A stretch of 64,000 nucleotides of DNA from Variovorax dokdonensis (GCF_030316895.1 NZ_JASZYV010000002.1:1-64000), one strand, 5' to 3'; counted from the first letter of the stretch, positions 47,676-58,287 are shown. A program made the numbers and translations. Notes: generated by a model not told the origin, from the sequence alone.

Positions 47676-49595
47676 TTGTCTAGTTTTGCACATAAGGGCC
47701 TGAGTTTGCTGGCCTTGGCCGTGCTCGGCGTCGCCGGCTGCGGCGGTGGTGGCGGCGGCGGCTCCGCCAATGGCGCGGCGACCGGTAGTGGCGTTGCAGT
47801 GGCCGGCACGACCGGCACTACGGGCACAACCGGCGCCAATGCAACCAGCAGTGCCGGCGCCAATGCTTCGGCGCCGGACATCGTCGACAGCTCGGGCAAC
47901 GTGACGGCCACGACCTATCGTGACACGGCACAGAAGATCGCTCAAGACGCGGGCATTCTTTACCGCTACGGATCGCCCTCGGCGGTCGGCGTGGCGACCA
48001 CGGTCGCGCAAGCCAACAGCACGGCTTATCCCGCCTATTCACCGTACGAAAGCCAGGTGACCTGGCAAGTCGGCGGTCCGTACAGCGACGACGCGGGCGA
48101 CTTTTCCAGCAACATGGGCCAATACGCCTTCGCGCCGGACAATTCGGGCCAGTACGCTGGCATCGGCACCCTCGAACTGCTGGCGCAGCGCAACAACACC
48201 TTCTCGTACGCGCCGCAGCCGAGCTGGACCTTCCCCCCGGCCGTGGCCGTGGCACCGGCAGGCGCCAACGAGTACTACAACGCAGGGGCGCCAGCGGCGC
48301 TGGGCCGTTGCTACGGGTATGTCTGTTCCCAGACGGTGATCGCCTTTGCCAACGGCACGATCGGCGTCTTCGGCAGCAACACGACGACGGAGGCGCGCAG
48401 CGAGATCAAGCTGGATGCAGACAAGGTGCCGACGGCGGTGGCCGTGACAAACGCGGGTGAGTTCGCGCTGGTAACGGTGTGGGATACGAAGAACCTCAAG
48501 GGGCAGGTGGCGGTGATCGCGCTGGCCGGCAGCGAGCTGCTGCACATGGATTGGCCACTGCAGCATCCCGGCCTGCCCAACATGGGCGCCTTCGGATTCA
48601 TGAAGCTCCTGGGCTACGTCGACCTGCCCGGCATGAATGCACCGACCGAGATATCGGCCACGACGAATGTCGACTTCGAGTCCTATCAGCGGCTTTACCT
48701 CCCGACGGGCTCGGACCCTGCCAACTGCAATCGGTCGAGCTTCGTGCTGTATCGCGACGTGCTGCTGTCGAATGAGACCAACCGTCAGACCTTCATGGAC
48801 GGTGGCTGCAACGCTGGTGCCTATCCTCATGGCGGCGTTGCGGTGGTGGTTTCCAAATCCGAAGGCAAGGCGGCTTTCATCAATCTGAAGCCGTTGTTCG
48901 ACTACTACCAGTCGATGTACTTCGGCACGCGCGCCAACTTCGACCGGACGTTGACGCTGGGCCAGGCCGCGAACCAGTGGCCCTTCCCGTTCTCGGAGGT
49001 GTCGTCGCAAAGGCCGACTCTGATCAAGACCGTGGATCTCGGCAAGCGCCCGACCGCGGTGAAGGCGTCGATCGCGGGCGCGCAGCGCGCCTGGATTGCG
49101 ACGGAAGACGGCACCCTGCAGATCTTCAGCCTGGGCAACTATGCGGGCAATGGCTCGGCCTCGCCCGCCGACATCGCGCTCAGGGGATCGATGGCCGTGG
49201 GCAAGAATCCGACCTCGCTGGCCTATGTCAAGCACGACAACGCAGGCGACCTGATCGTGGTTTCTCGCGGCGACAACAAGATTCAGTGGGTGCAGTTCAG
49301 TGGCAACAGCGGCAGCGTCATCCGCACGCTGCAGGACTCGCGCCTGAAGGATCCCATCTGGGCCGAGGACAACGACAACCACGGCACCGAGTCGTTCGTG
49401 CTGACCGTTGCCGACTATGCGGGCAAGCGGGTTTCGAACTACCGATGGGGGCCGGTGATCTTCCGCAGCAACCCGGGGACCTCCTGCCAGCCGGAGGCTG
49501 GTTGCGGGATGATTGGCGGTGGCCCGTTCGAGTACGGCGGTAGCTTCGACGTGCCGGGCAAGGTATTCCAGCTCACCGGTGCCAACGTGCCCTGA
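47676..49595 (+). CDS. Surface lipoprotein with beta-propeller-like repeats
   Basis: A 639-residue putative lipoprotein that I do not assign to a named family. The start is TTG at 47676, chosen because AGGAG lies seven bases upstream and it gives a lipoprotein signal (LSLLALAVLGVAGC). The cysteine is followed by seven glycines and a Gly/Thr/Ala-rich spacer, which would tether the domain away from the membrane. The rest contains repeats such as PTAVAVTNAGEFALVTVWD and PTAVKASIAGAQRAWIATEDG, of the kind seen in YncE/NHL-type propellers. A terminator follows the gene. Confidence 0.75.
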   Translation: MSSFAHKGLSLLALAVLGVAGCGGGGGGGSANGAATGSGVAVAGTTGTTGTTGANATSSAGANASAPDIVDSSGNVTATTYRDTAQKIAQDAGILYRYGSPSAVGVATTVAQANSTAYPAYSPYESQVTWQVGGPYSDDAGDFSSNMGQYAFAPDNSGQYAGIGTLELLAQRNNTFSYAPQPSWTFPPAVAVAPAGANEYYNAGAPAALGRCYGYVCSQTVIAFANGTIGVFGSNTTTEARSEIKLDADKVPTAVAVTNAGEFALVTVWDTKNLKGQVAVIALAGSELLHMDWPLQHPGLPNMGAFGFMKLLGYVDLPGMNAPTEISATTNVDFESYQRLYLPTGSDPANCNRSSFVLYRDVLLSNETNRQTFMDGGCNAGAYPHGGVAVVVSKSEGKAAFINLKPLFDYYQSMYFGTRANFDRTLTLGQAANQWPFPFSEVSSQRPTLIKTVDLGKRPTAVKASIAGAQRAWIATEDGTLQIFSLGNYAGNGSASPADIALRGSMAVGKNPTSLAYVKHDNAGDLIVVSRGDNKIQWVQFSGNSGSVIRTLQDSRLKDPIWAEDNDNHGTESFVLTVADYAGKRVSNYRWGPVIFRSNPGTSCQPEAGCGMIGGGPFEYGGSFDVPGKVFQLTGANVP

Positions 49596-49620
49596 ACGGA
49601 CTCGACCGAAGCAACAAGAG

Positions 49621-49650
49621 CGGCTCGCCCAGGCGGGCCGTTTTCTTTTC
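49621..49650 (+). terminator. Intrinsic terminator after the lipoprotein gene
   Basis: CGGCTCGCC-CA-GGCGGGCCG followed by TTTTCTTTTC. The nine-base-pair stem contains one T-G pair. It ends three bases before the convergent murU stop. Confidence 0.75.
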
Positions 49651-49652
49651 CT

Positions 49653-50372
49653 TCAGACTTGCAACTGCGCCAGACGCTCGGGCGTTCCGACGTCGGTCCA
49701 GGGCCCTCGGTACAACTCGGCACTCACGCATCCGGATCGCATCGCTGCACGCAGCAGCGGCCCCAGCGCCGCCTTCGCGCCCCCCGGATTGCCCGCCTCG
49801 ATGTCGCAATACGGCTTTGCGAACAACTCGGCGCGGTACAGCGCGATGGTGGAGAAGGTGAATCGTTCGTCCGCATCAGCCAGCGCATCGCCGGCCGGTC
49901 CGATGCCGAAATCGCCCTTCGGGTTGTGCGGCGGATTGGGCACCAGCCAAAGGTGCGCCAATCGCCCACTGCGCTCGAAGCGTGCCATGGCCTCCTGAGT
50001 GAACCGGAACTGCGGCGCAAAGACATCGCCGGCGCAAACCCAGAACACTGGCGCCAGTTGCGGCAGTGCGCGCACGATGCCGCCGGCGGTCTCGAGCGCG
50101 CCGCCGAAGTCACGGCCCTCCAGCGAATACGAAAGCGCCACCGTGCAACCTTCATCCGGAAGCGTCAGTTGCCGCCCGAAGTGCGCCGGGATCTGCGCCT
50201 CCAACCATGCGGTGTTGATGAGCACGCGCGAAATGCCGCCACGCGCCAGCGCTTCGAGCGGCCATTGCATGAGCGGCTTGCCCTGCACTTCGAGAAGCGG
50301 CTTGGGCGTGGCGTCGGTCAACGGGCGCATGCGCTCGCCGCGGCCAGCGGCCAGCACCATCGCCTGGGCCAT
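49653..50372 (-). CDS. murU: N-acetylmuramate alpha-1-phosphate uridylyltransferase (MurU-like)
   Basis: A 239-residue nucleotidyltransferase. The NTP-binding signature MVLAAGRGERMRPLTD followed by TPKPLLEVQGKPLM is plain. Size and sequence fit MurU, which turns MurNAc 1-phosphate into UDP-MurNAc during peptidoglycan recycling; other small sugar-phosphate nucleotidyltransferases are possible. The assignment is supported by the presence of an AmgK-like kinase elsewhere in the window (30153-31247). ATG codons at 50372 and 50360 are both possible starts. It follows speD on the same strand with an 8-bp gap. Confidence 0.82.
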   Translation of the reverse strand: MAQAMVLAAGRGERMRPLTDATPKPLLEVQGKPLMQWPLEALARGGISRVLINTAWLEAQIPAHFGRQLTLPDEGCTVALSYSLEGRDFGGALETAGGIVRALPQLAPVFWVCAGDVFAPQFRFTQEAMARFERSGRLAHLWLVPNPPHNPKGDFGIGPAGDALADADERFTFSTIALYRAELFAKPYCDIEAGNPGGAKAALGPLLRAAMRSGCVSAELYRGPWTDVGTPERLAQLQV

Positions 50373-50380
50373 CGACTGGC

Positions 50381-50800
50381 TCAAGACGCAGCGCCCGCCA
50401 GAGCTGGCACTGGCAGTTCCTCGGCGCGCAACGCGCCACGCACCAACGAGTGCAGTTCGCGCCGGCCAGGCTGGAACAGCGAGATCAATCCTTCCAGGAG
50501 CGAATGCGCCGCACCAGAGCGATTGCCGTCGACATTGCAGACATACACATCCAAGGTCACGGCCCTCAATTCGGGCCATGTGTGAAGGCAAAGGTGGGAT
50601 TCGGCGAGCAGAACTGCTGCGGTCACTCCGCCCGGCCCATGCCCCCTGGATGGGAAAGAATGCGTGAGCTCGCCCACCGGTTGCAGCCCGGCTGCGATGG
50701 CAGCTTTGTGGCAAACGGACTTCAGCGAGCCGGCGTCGATCAGCCATTGATCGGCGCAGCGGCAGTCGTGCAAATCGGCAGTCAGGTGCAGGCCATGCAT
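50381..50800 (-). CDS. speD: S-adenosylmethionine decarboxylase proenzyme
   Basis: Makes decarboxylated S-adenosylmethionine, the aminopropyl donor for spermidine. It is 139 residues, like other small prokaryotic SpeD enzymes. The self-cleavage site that creates the pyruvoyl group is in LLAESHLCLHTWPE (Glu-Ser), and VYVCNVDG follows where the conserved cysteine lies. The start MHGLHLTADL is family-like. It is upstream of murU on the minus strand and divergent from tkt. The only aminopropyltransferase candidate visible in the window is the membrane protein at 42937-44529. Confidence 0.88.
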   Translation of the reverse strand: MHGLHLTADLHDCRCADQWLIDAGSLKSVCHKAAIAAGLQPVGELTHSFPSRGHGPGGVTAAVLLAESHLCLHTWPELRAVTLDVYVCNVDGNRSGAAHSLLEGLISLFQPGRRELHSLVRGALRAEELPVPALAGAAS

Positions 50801-50831
50801 GGGGTCGACTCTAGCAGCCGGCCGCGCCCGC

Positions 50832-50837
50832 TAAAAT
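50832..50837 (+). promoter_or_regulatory. Putative -10 element (TAAAAT) of tkt-gapA
   Basis: TAAAAT lies 39 bases upstream of the tkt ATG. No clear -35 hexamer is visible at 17 bases. Confidence 0.35.
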
Positions 50838-50876
50838 TGCGGGTTCTCCCCCAGAATTCCCCAGAAAGCCACACCC

Positions 50877-52928
50877 ATGGCCCAACAAGCCTTGATGGCC
50901 AACGCGATCCGCGCGCTGGCGATGGACGCAGTTCAACTCGCCAACTCCGGGCATCCCGGCGCACCGATGGGCATGGCCGACATGGCCGTCGCTCTGTGGG
51001 GCGAACATCTGCGTCACAACCCCACCAATCCGCACTGGTTCGATCGCGACCGCTTCGTGCTGTCCAACGGCCACGCCTCGATGCTCATCTACGCCGTGCT
51101 GCATCTGGCCGGCTACGACTTGCCCATCGACGAGCTCAAGCGCTTCCGCCAACTGCACAGCAAGACGGCTGGGCATCCCGAAGTCGGTATCACGCCCGGC
51201 GTCGAAACCACCACCGGCCCGCTCGGCCAGGGCATCACCAACGCCGTGGGCTTCGCTTTGGCCGAGAAACTGCTGGCCAGCGAGTTCAACCGCGACGGCC
51301 ACAGCATCGTCGATCACCACACCTACGCCTTCCTGGGCGACGGCTGCCTGATGGAAGGCATCAGCCACGAGGCGTGCGCGCTGGCCGGCGCCTGGAAGCT
51401 GGGCAAGCTGATTGCCCTGTACGACGACAACGGCATCTCGATCGACGGCCCGGTCAAGCCCTGGTTCATCGACAACACGGCCGAGCGCTTCAAGGCCTAT
51501 GGCTGGAACGTGATCGGTCCCATCGACGGCCACGACGTGCCTGAAGTCTCGCGCGCCATCGCCGAGGCCAAGAAGCAGGATGAGCGGCCCACGCTGATCA
51601 TCTGCAAGACGCAGATCGGCAAGGGCAGCCCCAACCGTGCCAACACCGCCAAGGCGCACGGCGAGCCTCTGGGAGCCGAAGAGATCGGGCTGACCCGCAG
51701 CGCGCTGAACTGGTCGCACGCGGCCTTCGAGCTTCCCCAGGCCGTCTACGACGCATGGGACGCCAAGGCATCCGGCGCCGAAGTCGAGGCCGCCTGGAAT
51801 CAGAAGTTCGACGCCTACGCAGAGGCCTTCCCCGATCTGGCTGCGGAATTCACGCGCCGGATGAAGGGCGAGCTTCCCCGGAGTTTTCACCAGACCGTTC
51901 TCGACGCAGTCGTCGCCGCGCACACCAAGGCAGAGACGGTGGCCAGCCGCAAGGCATCGCAGATCGCGCTGGAAGCCTTCACCGCCGCGTTGCCCGAGTT
52001 GCTCGGCGGCAGCGCCGACCTCACCGGCTCCAACCTGACCAACACCAAGAGCACGCCCGCGCTGCGCTTCGGCAGCCAAGGCGAGGTATTGCGCAGCGAA
52101 GGCAACGAACAGAACCCGGACGGCCTGCCCGGGCGCCACATCAACTACGGCGTGCGCGAATTCGGCATGGCCGCCATCATGAACGGCGTGGCGCTTCACG
52201 GCGGCTACATCCCCTACGGCGGCACCTTCCTCACGTTCAGCGACTACAGCCGCAACGCCATCCGCATGGCCGCGCTGATGAAGCAACGCGTGGTGCACGT
52301 GTTCACCCATGACTCGATCGGGCTCGGCGAAGACGGTCCGACGCACCAGTCGATCGAGCATGCGGCCAGCCTGCGCCTGATTCCCAATCTGGACGTCTGG
52401 CGCCCAGCCGACACCGCAGAAACCACCGTGGCCTGGGCCGTGGCCCTGCAGAACGCAACGCGCCCCACGGCGCTGCTGCTGTCGCGCCAGAACCTGCCCT
52501 ATTCGCCCAAGGCCGACCTGAGCGACATCAACAAGGGCGCGTACGTGCTGGCCGAGCCCGAGCGCGTGGGCCTGAAGAAGAAGGCGCAGGCCGTCATCAT
52601 CGCCACCGGCTCCGAGGTGCAACTGGCGCTGGCAGCCCAGGAACAGCTGGCCACCAGGAAGATCGCCGTGCGCGTGGTCTCGATGCCATCGACGACGACC
52701 TTCGACCGCCAGGACCTGGCCTACAAGAAGCGTGTGCTGCCGGCCGGCCTGCCCCGTGTCGCCGTTGAAATGGGCGCCACCGACGGCTGGTGGAAATACG
52801 GCGTCGCCGCAGTCGTCGGCATCGACACCTACGGCGAATCGGCGCCCGCCGGTGTGCTGTTCAAGCATTTCGGCTTTACCGCGGACAACGTGGCGGCCAC
52901 CGTCGAAGCGGCGCTGCGCCGCCGCTGA
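50877..52928 (+). CDS. tkt: Transketolase
   Basis: A thiamine-diphosphate enzyme of the pentose phosphate pathway (and of the Calvin cycle where present). It is 683 residues. The ThDP motif runs from [13 protein letters not shown] to DDNGISIDG. The middle pyrimidine-binding domain shows [13 protein letters not shown], and the substrate region shows [15 protein letters not shown]. It is followed by gapA after 54 bp on the same strand, forming a central-carbon pair. Confidence 0.97.
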   Translation: MAQQALMANAIRALAMDAVQLANSGHPGAPMGMADMAVALWGEHLRHNPTNPHWFDRDRFVLSNGHASMLIYAVLHLAGYDLPIDELKRFRQLHSKTAGHPEVGITPGVETTTGPLGQGITNAVGFALAEKLLASEFNRDGHSIVDHHTYAFLGDGCLMEGISHEACALAGAWKLGKLIALYDDNGISIDGPVKPWFIDNTAERFKAYGWNVIGPIDGHDVPEVSRAIAEAKKQDERPTLIICKTQIGKGSPNRANTAKAHGEPLGAEEIGLTRSALNWSHAAFELPQAVYDAWDAKASGAEVEAAWNQKFDAYAEAFPDLAAEFTRRMKGELPRSFHQTVLDAVVAAHTKAETVASRKASQIALEAFTAALPELLGGSADLTGSNLTNTKSTPALRFGSQGEVLRSEGNEQNPDGLPGRHINYGVREFGMAAIMNGVALHGGYIPYGGTFLTFSDYSRNAIRMAALMKQRVVHVFTHDSIGLGEDGPTHQSIEHAASLRLIPNLDVWRPADTAETTVAWAVALQNATRPTALLLSRQNLPYSPKADLSDINKGAYVLAEPERVGLKKKAQAVIIATGSEVQLALAAQEQLATRKIAVRVVSMPSTTTFDRQDLAYKKRVLPAGLPRVAVEMGATDGWWKYGVAAVVGIDTYGESAPAGVLFKHFGFTADNVAATVEAALRRR

Positions 52929-53984
<1,056 letters not shown>

Positions 53985-54002
53985 GCTGGTTCGCCTCAAA
54001 AG

Positions 54003-54031
54003 AAAAAGCGCGCCCTTTGGCGCGCTTTTTT
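54003..54031 (+). terminator. Intrinsic terminator after gapA
   Basis: AAAAAGCGCGCC-CTTT-GGCGCGCTTTTTT, a perfect GC stem with flanking A and T runs. It may also act on the minus strand for the ABM gene, whose stop is 36 bp away. Confidence 0.88.
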
Positions 54032-54066
54032 GTTGCCCGCGCGATCGCCGCGGGGACGCTGCCGAC

Positions 54067-54375
54067 TCAGGCGGGTTCCAGCACGTGGATCATGCGGCTA
54101 GCCAGCATGTCCTTCGTCTTGGCCGCATAGGCTTGCATATGGGCCGAGGCACCGTGCGCCTGCAGTGCGGCCAACGAGGCCCACTTTTCGACCACCATGA
54201 AGGTGTCTTCGCCGATCGAGCCTTTGGACGGCGGAAGACCCTTGGCGTCGACGACGGCCTGGTATTCGATGCAGCCGTCTTCCGCCAGGACGGCCGGCAC
54301 GTTGGCCTGAAAGGCTTCGAGCACGGCGGCGCGCTGGCCAGGCTTGGCGGTGATGACGGCGATGACGTGGATCAT
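54067..54375 (-). CDS. Antibiotic-biosynthesis-monooxygenase (ABM) domain protein
   Basis: A 102-residue ferredoxin-like ABM protein similar to YgiN quinol monooxygenase. Typical are VIAVITAKPGQRAAVLEAF, GCIEYQAV and FMVVEKWASLAALQAH. Members act as small cofactor-free monooxygenases on quinols or are involved in aromatic metabolism. It lies 64 bp downstream of the amidase gene on the same strand. Confidence 0.88.
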   Translation of the reverse strand: MIHVIAVITAKPGQRAAVLEAFQANVPAVLAEDGCIEYQAVVDAKGLPPSKGSIGEDTFMVVEKWASLAALQAHGASAHMQAYAAKTKDMLASRMIHVLEPA

Positions 54376-54439
54376 GTGGCGTGGTCTCCGAAAAGGTGTT
54401 CGAGATGAATGAGGTCCGAGCCTAAACCCGCCTGGCCGA

Positions 54440-55816
54440 TCAGGCTGTCGCCAACAGGCGCGCGAGCGCGACGGTGGTGCGGTCTTCCAGATAGGGCCCG
54501 ATGATCTGCACGCCCAAGGGGAGGCCGGCCGCGTCTTTGGTCAGCGGCGCCACCGTGGCCGGCAGCCCAGCATGCGAAGCCATGGTCGACCACGCGCCTT
54601 GCGCGCCGAAGCGGGTGTCGCGGCCGTCGATCTTCAGGCTGCGCTCGTTCCAGTCGGCGGCGTCCTGGTGCGCAAAGGCAGCGCAGCCGAAAGGCGGGCA
54701 AAGCAGCGCGTCGAACTCGTCAAAGAAAGCCCGCCACTGCACGCGCAGGGCATCGCGCCGACCCATCAGGCGAATCCAGTCATGCGCGCTCAGCGTCGTG
54801 CTGCCGCCAGGTTGGGCGACCGACAGCACCGTGTTGACGAGCGTGCCGTAGTCCTTGCTGAGCGACTGCAGGTCGGGCAGCAGATCGCTCTTGCGGGCCA
54901 CGGCAGCGCCGGCGTCCTGCAGTCGTGCTGCGACGTTGTCGAGCGCCTGGCGCATCTCGGTGGCGCATTCGGCGGCCGGATGCTCGGCGAGCACCAGCAC
55001 GCGGAAGTCGCGCAGGCGGGCATGGCGCGGCGCCACCAATTGCAACTGCCAGGCGGCGGCGTCGGGCATCTCGGGGCCGGCCAGCACATCGAGCGCGAGG
55101 TCGAGGTCTTCGGCGCATCGCGCGAGTGGCCCGATCACGCCGGGCCGGTCGCCCGGCTCGAGATCGGTGCCGGGAAAGTCCTGGCCACGCGAGGGCAGCA
55201 CGCCAACGCTGGGCTTGTGTCCGTAGACGCCGCAGAAATGCGCCGGCACGCGGATCGATCCGTACAGGTCGGAACCTAGTTCCAGCGCCACCATTCCAGC
55301 GGCGAGCGCAGCGGCGCCTCCGCCAGATGATCCACCGGGCGTGCGGGCTGGGTCGTGGGGGTTGACGGTGCGGCCATGAATGGCGTTGGCGCTTTGCCAG
55401 TCCGCCAGCGCGGTGGGCACGTTGCTCTTGCCGAGGATGACGGCGCCGGCGGCTTTCAGTCGCTCCACCGCCGTGGCATCGCGCTCCGGCATGAAGTCTC
55501 GAAACGGCGGCAGGCCCCAGGACGTGGGCAGGCCGGCCATGTTGAAGCTTTCCTTGACCGTCATTGGCACGCCCGCCAGCGGCAGACGTTCGCCGCGCGA
55601 ACGCGCGGCATCGACGCCCTTCGCTTGCTCGCGGGCGCGACCGAAGTCGCGCAACACCACGGCGTTGATGGCCCCGTCGCGTGCCTCGATGCGGCCGATG
55701 GCGGTCTCGCAAAGTGCCGCTGCGCTGACACGGCCTTCGTTCACGGCGCGAGCGCAGGTGGATGCGCCGGCATCGAGCAGTTGTCCGGGATCGGTCGTGT
55801 CGAGGTTTCGGCTCAT
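54440..55816 (-). CDS. Amidase (amidase-signature family)
   Basis: A 458-residue amidase. The Ser-cisSer-Lys triad is visible: Lys in MTVKESFNMAG, the glycine/serine-rich PGGSSGGGAAALAAG with the cis-Ser, and the nucleophile in SDLYGSIRVPAHFCGVYG. The substrate is unknown. The ATG at 55816 overlaps the pirin stop by four bases, so the two genes are coupled. The long open frame extending upstream to 56539 is out of phase with the pirin gene and is not coding. Confidence 0.92.
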   Translation of the reverse strand: MSRNLDTTDPGQLLDAGASTCARAVNEGRVSAAALCETAIGRIEARDGAINAVVLRDFGRAREQAKGVDAARSRGERLPLAGVPMTVKESFNMAGLPTSWGLPPFRDFMPERDATAVERLKAAGAVILGKSNVPTALADWQSANAIHGRTVNPHDPARTPGGSSGGGAAALAAGMVALELGSDLYGSIRVPAHFCGVYGHKPSVGVLPSRGQDFPGTDLEPGDRPGVIGPLARCAEDLDLALDVLAGPEMPDAAAWQLQLVAPRHARLRDFRVLVLAEHPAAECATEMRQALDNVAARLQDAGAAVARKSDLLPDLQSLSKDYGTLVNTVLSVAQPGGSTTLSAHDWIRLMGRRDALRVQWRAFFDEFDALLCPPFGCAAFAHQDAADWNERSLKIDGRDTRFGAQGAWSTMASHAGLPATVAPLTKDAAGLPLGVQIIGPYLEDRTTVALARLLATA

Positions 55817-56862
55817 GATTCGTTCGCTGCGGAAGGGCGTTCCTCGCGACCATCCGGATGGCGCGCGAATCGCGCCGTTTCGCGTCCATGGACCGGCGCG
55901 GCGTCGGGCCACGGCCAACCACCGAACTGGGTGCGCCGGTAGTCCGTCATGGCCTGCATGATCTCTTGCTGCGTGTTCATGACGAACGGGCCGTACTGGG
56001 CAATCGGCTCGCCGATCGGACGACCCTGCAACAGCAGGCACTCGGCCACGGTGTCGCCACTGTTGACCAACTCGACGGCCGCATTCGCGTCGAGCTCCAC
56101 CGCGGCATGGCTGCCCAATTTCTCGCCGGCGATGAGCAGCGCCTGGCCCTTGAAAAAGTAGAGCATCCGCTTTGCCTCCCGGCCAAGCGCGGCGGGCAAT
56201 GTCCAACGCGCGCCGGGCGAGAGGCGCAAGGTCCAGATGGCCACGTCGGCCTCGATGCGCGCTGCCCATGAATCGGGGGGTGGCGCCAGCGGCACGAGCG
56301 GGTGGTCGCCACGCAATGTGCCTGCGATGCAGGCCACTTCGATCTGGCGCCCATGGGCATCGAGCATGCGCTCGCGCGGGATCCGCTCCGACCAGAACAT
56401 GGTGAAGTGCGCAGGCGCCATCTTGCTGGCCGCAGGCAGGTTCAGCCAGATCTGGAACAGTTCCAGCGGATTGTCCGCGTCGGTGCGCAGCAGCGGGAAC
56501 ATCTCCGAATGGACGACGCCGCCGCCTGCGGTCAGCCATTGGACGTCGCCACCTCCAAAACGCGCGGCCGCGCCGAGTGAATCGGAATGGTCGATCAGGC
56601 CTTGGCGCACGATGGTCACGGTCTCGAAGCCGCGGTGCGGATGCGCGGGAAAGCCGGGCACCACCTCGCCGTGGTACATGCTCCAGCCATCCTTGCGGCT
56701 GAAGTCCTGGCCGATGGCGCGCCCTTCGAGCTTGGCGTCGGGCCCCATCTGCGCGTTGGCGCGCGGATAGGCGTCATCGTGATGCACGCAGAACAGGAAC
56801 GGGTCGATCGTCGGCCAGGGAAAGCCCAGCGGCTGCGCTTTCAACACGGCAGAGGCGGACAT
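55813..56862 (-). CDS. Pirin family protein
   Basis: A 349-residue bicupin of the pirin type. The N-terminal cupin metal site is indicated by FPAHPHRGFETVTIV and GGGVVHSEMF, and the C-terminal cupin by LYFFKGQALLIAGE. Pirins bind iron or other metals; some oxidise quercetin, others bind regulators. The protein is longer than the usual 230-300 residues, through its C-terminal end. The ATG at 56862 begins MSASAVLK. It is followed at an ATGA overlap by the amidase. Confidence 0.9.
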   Translation of the reverse strand: MSASAVLKAQPLGFPWPTIDPFLFCVHHDDAYPRANAQMGPDAKLEGRAIGQDFSRKDGWSMYHGEVVPGFPAHPHRGFETVTIVRQGLIDHSDSLGAAARFGGGDVQWLTAGGGVVHSEMFPLLRTDADNPLELFQIWLNLPAASKMAPAHFTMFWSERIPRERMLDAHGRQIEVACIAGTLRGDHPLVPLAPPPDSWAARIEADVAIWTLRLSPGARWTLPAALGREAKRMLYFFKGQALLIAGEKLGSHAAVELDANAAVELVNSGDTVAECLLLQGRPIGEPIAQYGPFVMNTQQEIMQAMTDYRRTQFGGWPWPDAAPVHGRETARFARHPDGREERPSAANES

Positions 56863-56869
56863 GTGCGGA

Positions 56870-57346
56870 TCAGTGGTGATGGCCGTGCTCGCCATGGACG
56901 TGGCGGTGAGCGATCTCCTCCGCGGAGGCCGCACGCACGCCCGTCACCTTGAGCGCGAAGCGCAGCGACATGCCGGCCCAGGGATGATTGCCGTCCAGAT
57001 GCACCTCGTTGCCCTTGATCTTCTTCACGTAGAAGATCTGCGGCTGGCCCTCGTCGTTGGTGCCCTGAAGCTGGCCGCCAACCTTCACGCCCGGCGGAAA
57101 CTCTGACTTGGGGATGGTCCGGACCAGTGCCTCGTCGCGCACGCCGAAGGCATCCTCGGGCGCCAGCGACAGCGTGGTGGCGTAGCCCACTGTCTTGCCG
57201 TCCAGGGCTTCCTCGATCTTGGGCAGGGTGTTTTCGTAACCGCCGTGCAAGTAGGTCATGGGGTTCTGGCTCTGCTCGATCAGCTTGCCGTTGGCGTCGC
57301 TCACCTTGTAGCTCAGGGTGACGACGGAGTCTTTGGTGATTTGCAT
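56870..57346 (-). CDS. FKBP-type peptidyl-prolyl isomerase (SlyD-like)
   Basis: A 158-residue FKBP. The N-terminal part (KDSVVTLSYKVSDANGKLIEQS) and the IF insert region (LAPEDAFGVRDEALVRTI) match SlyD/FkpB. A short His-rich tail (HRHVHGEHGHHH) suggests metal binding, as in SlyD. It is cytoplasmic. It lies seven bases upstream of the pirin gene on the same strand. Confidence 0.92.
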   Translation of the reverse strand: MQITKDSVVTLSYKVSDANGKLIEQSQNPMTYLHGGYENTLPKIEEALDGKTVGYATTLSLAPEDAFGVRDEALVRTIPKSEFPPGVKVGGQLQGTNDEGQPQIFYVKKIKGNEVHLDGNHPWAGMSLRFALKVTGVRAASAEEIAHRHVHGEHGHHH

Positions 57347-57378
57347 GGCGGCATTGTCTCGCAGCGCCGCTGGCCGCG

Positions 57379-58287
57379 TCAGCCGGGCACCTTCCCCGCG
57401 AGGCTGCGCAGGTAGGCGTAGAGGTCGTGCACGTCCTTGTCGTTCATTTGAGAGAGCGAGCCGAAGGGCATGACCTGGATGGCGCTGCCGTCTGCGCGGC
57501 GGCCGGTCTTGAACATGCGGCCGAAGTCTTCCGCGCTGGCGTAGTTCGGCATGACCGAGCCCTCTCCAGACGTCAAGCGGGGGGCGGCCGGCCAATCCGG
57601 CGGGCCCCCGGGGATCTTGCCGCCTTGCAGCTTGGCGCCATGGCAGCCCTGGCACATGTTGGCCACGTAGGCGCCCCGCGCGAGCATGTCGCTGTCCGGC
57701 ACCGGCATCTGTGGCGGCAGCGAGTGGTCGATCTTGGCCGCCGCATCCTTCATCACGCCGAAACCGTAGGCCACGCGCACGGGAAGCGGGAAGTCGACCA
57801 CCGCGGGCCCGCCTTCGGCTGGCGGCATCTGGCGGATGTACGCGACCAGCGACGCCAGGTCGTCGTCGGTGAACCGGTTGTAGTCTTCGCTGGGCATGAC
57901 CATCAAGGGGCGGCCATCGCGATTGACGCCGTGGCGGATGGCGCGCACCCAGTCGATGGGTGCGTAGGCCGCTGTGACGCTGCCCGGCCCTGGCGCAATG
58001 TGCGGTCCGGCGATGCGCAGACCCTTGCCGTCGTCGACGAACATGCGTCCGTTGCCCTTCTCGCCGTGGCAGTCGACACAGCCGCGCGACGCGAAAAGGT
58101 ACTGCCCGCGCGCCACGCTGGCTGCATCGGTGCGATACGCGACGGCTTGTATGGATGGCAGCTCAACCAGGCGCTGGCGTCGATGCTCGCTCATTTGAGC
58201 GCCTGCGAACAAGGCAATGGCGACGAGGATGAGCAGAACGGCGACCGCGATGCCAGCTCTTCGCAGCCAGTTGCGAGCGCGGGTCAT
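57379..58287 (-). CDS. Membrane-anchored dihaem cytochrome c
   Basis: A 302-residue protein with an N-terminal membrane anchor (about 11-30) and two c-type haem motifs: CVDCH (residues 70-74) and CQGCH (212-216). Each is in its own cytochrome-c domain. Methionine ligands could be in LMVMPSEDYN and GSVMPNY. It should face the periplasm and pass electrons, for example from a dehydrogenase towards an oxidase. No partner dehydrogenase is adjacent. Confidence 0.9.
   Translation of the reverse strand: MTRARNWLRRAGIAVAVLLILVAIALFAGAQMSEHRRQRLVELPSIQAVAYRTDAASVARGQYLFASRGCVDCHGEKGNGRMFVDDGKGLRIAGPHIAPGPGSVTAAYAPIDWVRAIRHGVNRDGRPLMVMPSEDYNRFTDDDLASLVAYIRQMPPAEGGPAVVDFPLPVRVAYGFGVMKDAAAKIDHSLPPQMPVPDSDMLARGAYVANMCQGCHGAKLQGGKIPGGPPDWPAAPRLTSGEGSVMPNYASAEDFGRMFKTGRRADGSAIQVMPFGSLSQMNDKDVHDLYAYLRSLAGKVPG

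Noticed and set aside
55817..56539. Upstream extension of the amidase frame
   Set aside because: Out of phase with the pirin gene, which is well supported over the same bases; the amidase start at 55816 overlaps its stop.
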